A DNA stretch of 64,000 nucleotides from Cunninghamia lanceolata. Its lineage: Eukaryota > Streptophyta > Pinopsida > Cupressales > Cupressaceae. Below are positions 58,704 through 64,000 of the stretch, one piece after another. The stretch spans positions 16,234,001 to 16,298,000 of the forward strand of contig BSBN01001965.1 in the NCBI GenBank assembly GCA_027924645.1, in the 5' to 3' direction. The translations under genes were made by a program, and so were the position numbers. The notes beneath the pieces were generated by a model. That model was not told the origin of the DNA. It did no database searches and worked only from the letters and a program-made list of their open reading frames with translations. Positions within the stretch are counted from its first letter, which is position 1, and each line of letters opens with the position of its first letter.

Positions 58704-59794
58704 ACACAACATTATGGTTAGATGTCAACCTATCTTCTTCTAAATCAATCTTTCTCTTCTTCTAAGTGTCTAAACAAGCCAACATTAGGTGGCATGCAAA
58801 TAGACAACCCTTGTGCCATTTTTAAAATGGCACTAAATTTTCTTATAAATAGCGCTAATCCAGAGTATCGTGCCACTGCACATGCCTATTTGCACCAAAC
58901 CAACTAATAGCACTACTGCACGCTATTCATTGTACCATTTCACCATATAGCGTCACTATTAATTTTGGTGCTAATTCACCCAATGGTGCTAATCCTTCCA
59001 ATAGCACCAGAATAAACAATAGCGCTAAAATACACAATAGCGCTAGAATACACCATGGCGCTACTTCCCAGGATGGCGCTATTGTAGATAATAGCACACT
59101 TTGACCCCCATTTGGTGTTAAAATGCCAGAAATCTATTTCTTCTCTAAATAGCACTAATCTGGAAGATAGCACTAAAACTCCCACCAAATGGCAAAAAAA
59201 TCCACCCTACCCTACCTGAGCGGATAGCACTAATCCAGAGGATGGTGCCAATCCACCTTGCCATTGGCGCTACGTGCTTCAATCTTGACCCCTAAAACCC
59301 TAAAAAAATACACAAAAAATGAGAAAATTACAAAGTCAGGGTTAGGCCCTATCGGGGGTCCAGCGCTGGGTGCCCGACCAAACTCTCAGAACTACTCGGA
59401 GATGTGTCAAAGTCACAAGAACTGGGGTTTGCGATCAGCCATCTCTCCTTCGCTTCTTCTTCTCTAGGGTCAAAGTGTGTAAATGTGGCACTCTTAGGGC
59501 CCACTTTTCCTAATATAGTGAGCCATGTCATCCTTCTTTTCCCCCCCAGGGTGCAGATCCTAACCTTTTTCCTCTGTTTATCTTCCTGCCATCCTCTTTT
59601 TTCATCCCCTATCCAACCTTCACTCCCATCACATCCTTTCAAGAGCTCACCTGGAAAATTTTTATTTTTCCCGCCAACCTCTCGAGGGGGCATCCCCTAT
59701 CCATCTTATTCCTTCCTGGCAGCTGGGGCATATTTTTCTTCGACCTAACGCCACTTCCCTCCTAGGTCCTGACACCATGTCAAAGAGGGGCAAA
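58704..59794 (+). other. 3' region of Tat element with GCGC-motif cluster
   Basis: 58810-59275 contains about 20 copies of a motif varying around TAGCGCTAAT / TGGCGCTAC / TAGCACTAAT / TGGTGCTAAT. 59280-59780 has no recognised gene. The purine tract AAAGAGGGGCAAA (59782-59794) abuts the 3' LTR. Confidence 0.7.
59782..59794 (+). other. Polypurine tract of Tat element
   Basis: AAAGAGGGGCAAA lies immediately before the LTR start TGTAGA at 59795. It confirms plus-strand orientation. Confidence 0.88.
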
Positions 59795-60787
59795 TGTAGA
59801 CACCTAAAAATGTCTCGACCACCAAATTGGCTCCCGATATCCCTAATCATGTCAATTTCCCTCATAAACCAATTAATTAAATTTTATTTAATTAATTATC
59901 CCTTCATTACCCCATTTTTCATGAACTTATCCCAGACAATTGAATTAATTTCATTAATTCAACAATTTCAAAACCTAGCCAAATGAATTTAGTAAATATG
60001 CAATATTTACTAAATCATTTTTTCCCTTTTGCCACTAAATTCAATTAATTGGTCAAAATCATGTTAACTAATTAATTTAACCCATTTATTCTAGCCCTAG
60101 GGTTAATTAAATAAAATCAATGTTTAATTAACCCTAAAACCCTTGTTTGGATGGTTAAACCTAGTTTAACCCACTCTCCCACATTCTCCAAATAAAGAAA
60201 TGGGAATAAATCCACCTAAAATCCCACATCACAATAAATAATCATTTTTCCCATGCCTATACCTCTATTTCCCCCCAAATGAATTTTTAATTCATTTGCA
60301 TTTCCCCCCATGAATCTTTTATTTAGAAATAATCTTCCCTGCATAACTTATTTAATAATTTCCCCTTCCCCAAAATGAATAAAAGAATCACTTTTATTCA
60401 TAGACATCCATTCTCCTAGATTAGATCTAGGCCCTCCATATCATCTCCATCCTCCACCATTGATATTTCCAATCAATCTCCACCCTTGGATCAAAATCCC
60501 TTCCAAAAGTCTATAAATAGAGCCTCTCCCAAGCCATTTTCAAGAAGCTAAGTCTATGCAAAACCATAATGCCAAAATCACTCTTGAGCTAGGATAGTGA
60601 GTTGCACAACTTGAATGAGAATTTCACATTGGAATCCATTGTCTAGGGATCATCTTAGTCTTAGGAGCTTGTTTGGGTGCAAAGGCTCCTTCCTCCCTTG
60701 ATGGGATTGGGTCTTCATGTGAGGTATAACTTTTGTGTTTATGCATTTAGTTTGTATTTTTAACCTCATTTGTTTTCCTAATCTACA
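59795..60787 (+). repeat. 3' LTR of Tat element (993 bp)
   Basis: Same length as the 5' LTR, with about 31 mismatches by eye. The TATA box is conserved at 60511-60520. It is followed by the CCTTC duplication and then minus-strand Copia integrase sequence. Confidence 0.95.
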
Positions 60788-60792
60788 CCTTC
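60788..60792. other. Target-site duplication CCTTC, right copy
   Basis: Directly after the Tat LTR end TCTACA. It differs from the left copy by one transition. Confidence 0.8.
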
Positions 60793-63005
60793 ATCAACCT
60801 TCACATTTGTACTTTCTACAATCTTTCTCAATCTCTTATTATAACACCGCTGCTTTGCTTTGAGTGGAATATACCAAGAATATTCCTTCACTTCTAGCAT
60901 CAAACTTGCCAAGGTCTTTATCTCTTTTGATGTAGAATTTACTACCAGAGACTCTAAAATACATCACAGTAGGAGTGTTACCAAACCAAAGTTCATAAGG
61001 GGTCTTACTAGTATTGCCTCTGATTTGTACCCGATTAGAGTATAGACAACAGTGCTTACAACTTCTCTCCAATAGATCTAAGGAACATTTACTTTCATCA
61101 TGATGGTCCTAGATGCTTTCTAGATGGGCTAGTTCTTTCTCTCCTCTACTCCATTCTATTGTGGAGTCCTTGGAGTAGATAACTGTCTCTTTATCCCATG
61201 TTTCTCATAGAATGTTATGAACTCCCTAGATGTGAATTCTCCACCTCTAACAGACCTGAGGCATTTTATGCTTATGCAAGTTTTATTTTCCACCACATCC
61301 TTGAATATTTTGAACTTCTCAAGTGCTTCATATTTATCTTTTGAGAAAGTTACCCACATCATCTGGGAGTGGTCATCAATTAGTAACATGAAATACCTAT
61401 CTCTCTATAGACTCCTGATTCTTACCGGACCACAGAGATCAGTGTGCACCAAGTCTAACAATCCAGTTGAAGATTGTTCCTTACTTTTGAATGTGACTCT
61501 ACTCTACTTACCAACTGACATTATTTGCACAAATTATTAGTAGGTTTCATCAGTTTTGGAAGATCTCTTATAGCCTGAGTGTTGTTTATCTTGATGATAT
61601 TATTAAAATTCACATGACACATTCTCCTATGCCACAACCAACTCTGATCAATTTGAACAAATAAGAAACATTTGCTAGTACCAACCAATAGGAAGATGTT
61701 ACCTTTTATATGTGTACCGAATGCATTCTCAATTCTAGAGCTTTCAAAGATCTTGCATTTTCCATTTTTGAAATGGAGATCATAGCCTTTGTCCACCAAT
61801 TGTCCAACATTGAGAAGATTATGCTTTAGACCTTGAACATATAGAACATCACTAGTTTTATTCTTCCCATCAAAAGAGATGGTTCCTCTACCTCTGATTC
61901 TACCAGTAGAATTATCTCCAAACTTTACAACTCTACCTTCATATCTTTCCAAGTTTAGAAACTTGCTCTTGTCACTAGTCATTTGGTGAGAGAATCTGCT
62001 GTCAATAACCCATTCATCCTTTTCTTCAACCTGAGTAGCCAAAGCACTTTCTATCATCTTATGATTGAGAGATTCTATAAGCATTGGATCTTCTTCTTTG
62101 ATGGAAATAAACACCCAATCACTTCTGGGTTTGTTTCCTATCTCAGATTCATCATTTGTTACTCCTTCATCATCATCTTCTTGAACATAGTAACACTTCT
62201 TCTAAAACCTTGATCTATTAGGGTTTATCCTTGAAAACCTTTTCAGACACCTTGAGGAAAAATGACCAATCTTATTGCAGGAAAAGCATTTGAAAGATAA
62301 TTTTCATTCATACTTATTAGATCCTCTTGGCAGTCTTTTTGCAATAAGGGCTTCAAGTTGTTCAACTTCTAACTCATCTTCTTCCAAATATTTCCTTTAT
62401 TTATCATACCAAGTTGATTTCCTTGAGGAACATTCACCTGGATCATTTCTCTATTTGCCTTTTGCAGAAGCACTAGCTTTGAATGTAAATTCAGTCTTAG
62501 GAAGTGCATCACCAAACTTAGCCAACTCAAATGTAGATATCCTACCAACCAATTGATCCCTTGTGATAGTTGTTAAAGATTTGATTTCCTCAATATTAGC
62601 AACTTTGTGTTTATATGCAGGAGGTAAAGATCTGAGAACTTTAAAAACAATTTCATCTTCATCCAATACTCCACCAGCACATCTACTACCACATAGAAGC
62701 TCATTTACTTTTGACATATATAAAGTGATATTCTTATCTTCACTCATCTTCAAGTTTTCAAACTTTCCTTTTAGACTTTGTAGCTTGGCACACCTAACAT
62801 ATTTGTCTCCTTCATATAGATTTTCAAGATTTGTCCAAATTTCATAAGCAACCTTCAATCCCATAACATTTGTCAGCGCTGAAGTAGACAAGGCACTTAG
62901 TAGGCCTTCTTTAGCTCAAAGATTATTGTTTGCATATCTGACTTCATCTATAGTTGTTGGACCATTCCTTGGGGGAACATATTTAGCTCAGGTTATGTTC
63001 CAATA
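60793..63005 (-). pseudogene. Copia gag, protease and integrase (5' truncated)
   Basis: Minus strand from 63005: AKYVPPRNGPTTIDEVRYANN and VAYEIWTNLENLYEGDKYVR (UBN2 gag), one zinc knuckle CFSCNKIGHFSSRC near 62270 (intact), protease WVIDSRFSHQMTSD (triplet DSR, usual DSG), and the pre-integrase region LWHRRMCHVNF. The integrase core follows, with LLIDDHSQMMWV, SVRGGEFTS (second catalytic Asp is Val) and YEKHGIKRQLSTPRTPQ followed by a stop and NGVE. NTSKTPYELWFG near 61000 and SGSKFYI match the integrase C-terminus. Stops are frequent. It breaks at 60792 into the Tat duplication and resumes at 42559. Confidence 0.88.
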
Positions 63006-64000
63006 TGTCATGCCCACATTTCCCATGCGGTCACGACACACATCACACGTGTCATGTCCACATTTGTCATGTGGTCATGACATGAAATATCAAAAAAATT
63101 TCCACACTTCCCTAGAAACCCCCTCGCACGCGTAAGCGTGCTCGGTGGCATACGCTTAAGGCATAAACAAAATAGTTGATTGCGGGTTAATGCATTCACC
63201 TGTGCATACCAATCACAATGAAAGCCAACTAAGGGGTCATCGTGACGTAGTTAACGTTGCCAATAGGGTTAAGATCAACGATCGAAACCCTAAGTTAAAC
63301 TATGTGAATGAAGGGATTTTGACATAAGTCAAAATCAATAACCAAAAGCCAAAAGCATGAGAGGATGATAAAATACAAAATTCAAATGATGATACTCGGC
63401 AAAAAATAATATTATATTCTCTAACAAGGTTAATCTTCACTTACCTAGCTAAAGTCTAAATTCTAGAAACATCTGGCAGCATAACACCTCATGGGCGTGA
63501 ATAGGGTTTATTGTACTAAAACTAATTTTAATCAAAAGGTTTACTGATTTGGTTTAAATTACTTACGTCTCACTAATTGAATAGGTAATTCAGATGATTA
63601 AGTTAATTGATCATTTTTCAACAAAGTCTGATCAATTTGTTCTCCTTCACATTTTCTATAATTTTATATGTTTTTCAACAAAGTCCAATCAATTTGTTCT
63701 CCTTCACATTCTCTATCAATCAGAGTTATCTCTATGTTGCTTACATTATTCCTAATTTCTTGGTAGATCAGATCTCGGAAACAGATTTACTAACTTCGTT
63801 TAAATAGATTTACTAGGATTCTGACCTAGGTTTAAATCAACGTCTAATTTAATTTCACTAATTAAATTGCCTCAATCATGAATAAAGGAATATAAAATTT
63901 TAATTAATAATGTGTGGTTTAAATTGTTCACATAGAGTTAGGTTTCTTAGCCTGATTGCTTAAAAATATCACCTACCAATATTTTAATTCTATAAAATAT
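63006..64000. mobile_element. Probable start of another LTR, running off the window
   Basis: The Copia gag stops making sense at 63005, where TGTCATGCCCACA begins. The first 80 bases contain a 34-bp imperfect direct repeat (63006-63039 and 63050-63083). The rest is AT-rich non-coding sequence, with a second direct duplication of about 46 bp (63616-63661 and 63664-63710, TTTTTCAACAAAGTC type). No ORF with recognisable domains. The likely target duplication is CAATA (63001-63005); the far end is not visible, so the identity stays open. Confidence 0.5.

Larger units (their letters stand above)
42565..60787 (+). mobile_element. Tat-lineage Ty3 element with antisense plant-mobile-domain gene (18.2 kb)
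   Basis: It has 993-bp LTRs at both ends (TGTAGA...TCTACA), a leader of about 3 kb, gag, protease, a G-patch linker, RT, RNase H, a second RNase H and integrase on the plus strand. An antisense gene (56445-58703) lies between integrase and the 3' LTR. Dual RNase H, large size and an extra ORF downstream of pol are marks of the Tat (Ogre/Retand) group. By eye the LTRs differ at about 31 of 993 positions. It interrupts the Copia pol. Stops, frameshifts and a changed RT active site make this copy defective. Confidence 0.92.
33982..63005 (-). mobile_element. Copia element split twice by younger insertions
   Basis: On the minus strand the order is gag (from 63005), knuckle, protease, integrase (to 60793), then RT and RNase H (42559 to 40747), purine tract and 3' LTR (40367 to 33982). 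The pol reading frame is interrupted by the 18.2-kb Tat element between integrase and RT. The LTR is interrupted by the 5-kb element at 35109-40117. Joining the two sides of each insertion restores continuity, with matching target duplications. The 5' LTR and gag start are beyond the insertion at 63006. Many stops show that it is long inactive. Confidence 0.88.

Noticed and set aside
59349..59865. Overlapping ORFs of about 114 codons on both strands near the Tat 3' end
   Set aside because: Low-complexity CT/GA-rich sequence crossing into the LTR; no recognisable domain and opposite-strand mirror frames.
1..64000. tRNA or rRNA genes
   Set aside because: tRNA-like text was seen only as short primer-binding sites next to LTRs; no cloverleaf or rRNA stretch was recognised.

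Overview
This is a eukaryotic, seed-plant nuclear window. It is AT-rich and almost entirely made of nested LTR retrotransposons, with a LINE fragment and one recognisable host-gene relic, a protochlorophyllide oxidoreductase pseudogene. Plant origin is supported by the initiator-Met-tRNA primer sites (TGGTATCAGAGC type), the chromovirus, Tat-type and Copia lineages, the plant mobile domain and the POR relic. The amount of old, nested, large LTR elements would fit a big-genome plant such as a gymnosperm, but that is inference. I see no intact host gene, tRNA, rRNA or CRISPR array.

Layout. (1) 107-641: minus-strand Ty3 gag fragment. (2) 642-15525: plus-strand Ty3-like non-autonomous element whose only ORF is protease-like. 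Its 5' LTR is split by a structurally complete minus-strand chromovirus (1415-9719; 5-bp target duplication CAAGG). (3) 16600-18480: minus-strand POR pseudogene next to a 5'-truncated LINE. 18480-19700 is an unidentified, decayed minus-strand coding-like stretch. (4) 20640-24300: decayed plus-strand Tat-like gag-protease-G-patch segment, ending abruptly in a truncated LTR of a minus-strand, pol-less Copia element (24303-29919). (5) 29920-33230: very old plus-strand Copia remnant with a multi-knuckle gag. (6) 33982 to about 63005: minus-strand Copia element. Its 3' LTR is split by a 5-kb non-autonomous element with an 18-bp x 17 minisatellite in each LTR (35109-40117; CATAG duplication). Its pol is split by an 18.2-kb plus-strand Tat element (42565-60787; CCTTT/CCTTC duplication). 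(7) 63006-64000: start of what looks like another LTR, which interrupts the Copia gag and runs off the window.

How the parts work together. The 18.2-kb Tat element is the most complex unit. It has 993-bp LTRs, a long leader, gag, protease, a G-patch segment, RT, two RNase H domains, an uninterrupted integrase, and an antisense plant-mobile-domain gene with an acidic/coiled-coil tail between pol and the 3' LTR. Both ends of its internal region carry clusters of a degenerate palindromic TAGCGCTA-like motif, and its leader has a 9-bp perfect hairpin. Its RT active site is YVGD rather than YVDD, so this copy could not have transposed by itself. Relative ages follow from nesting: the hosts (Copia 33982-63005, outer Ty3-like 642-15525) are older than their inserts (Tat, 18-bp-repeat element, chromovirus). 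Premature stops in the chromovirus and Copia polyproteins are mostly Gln or Arg codons turned to stops by C-to-T changes, as expected for long-methylated silenced elements.
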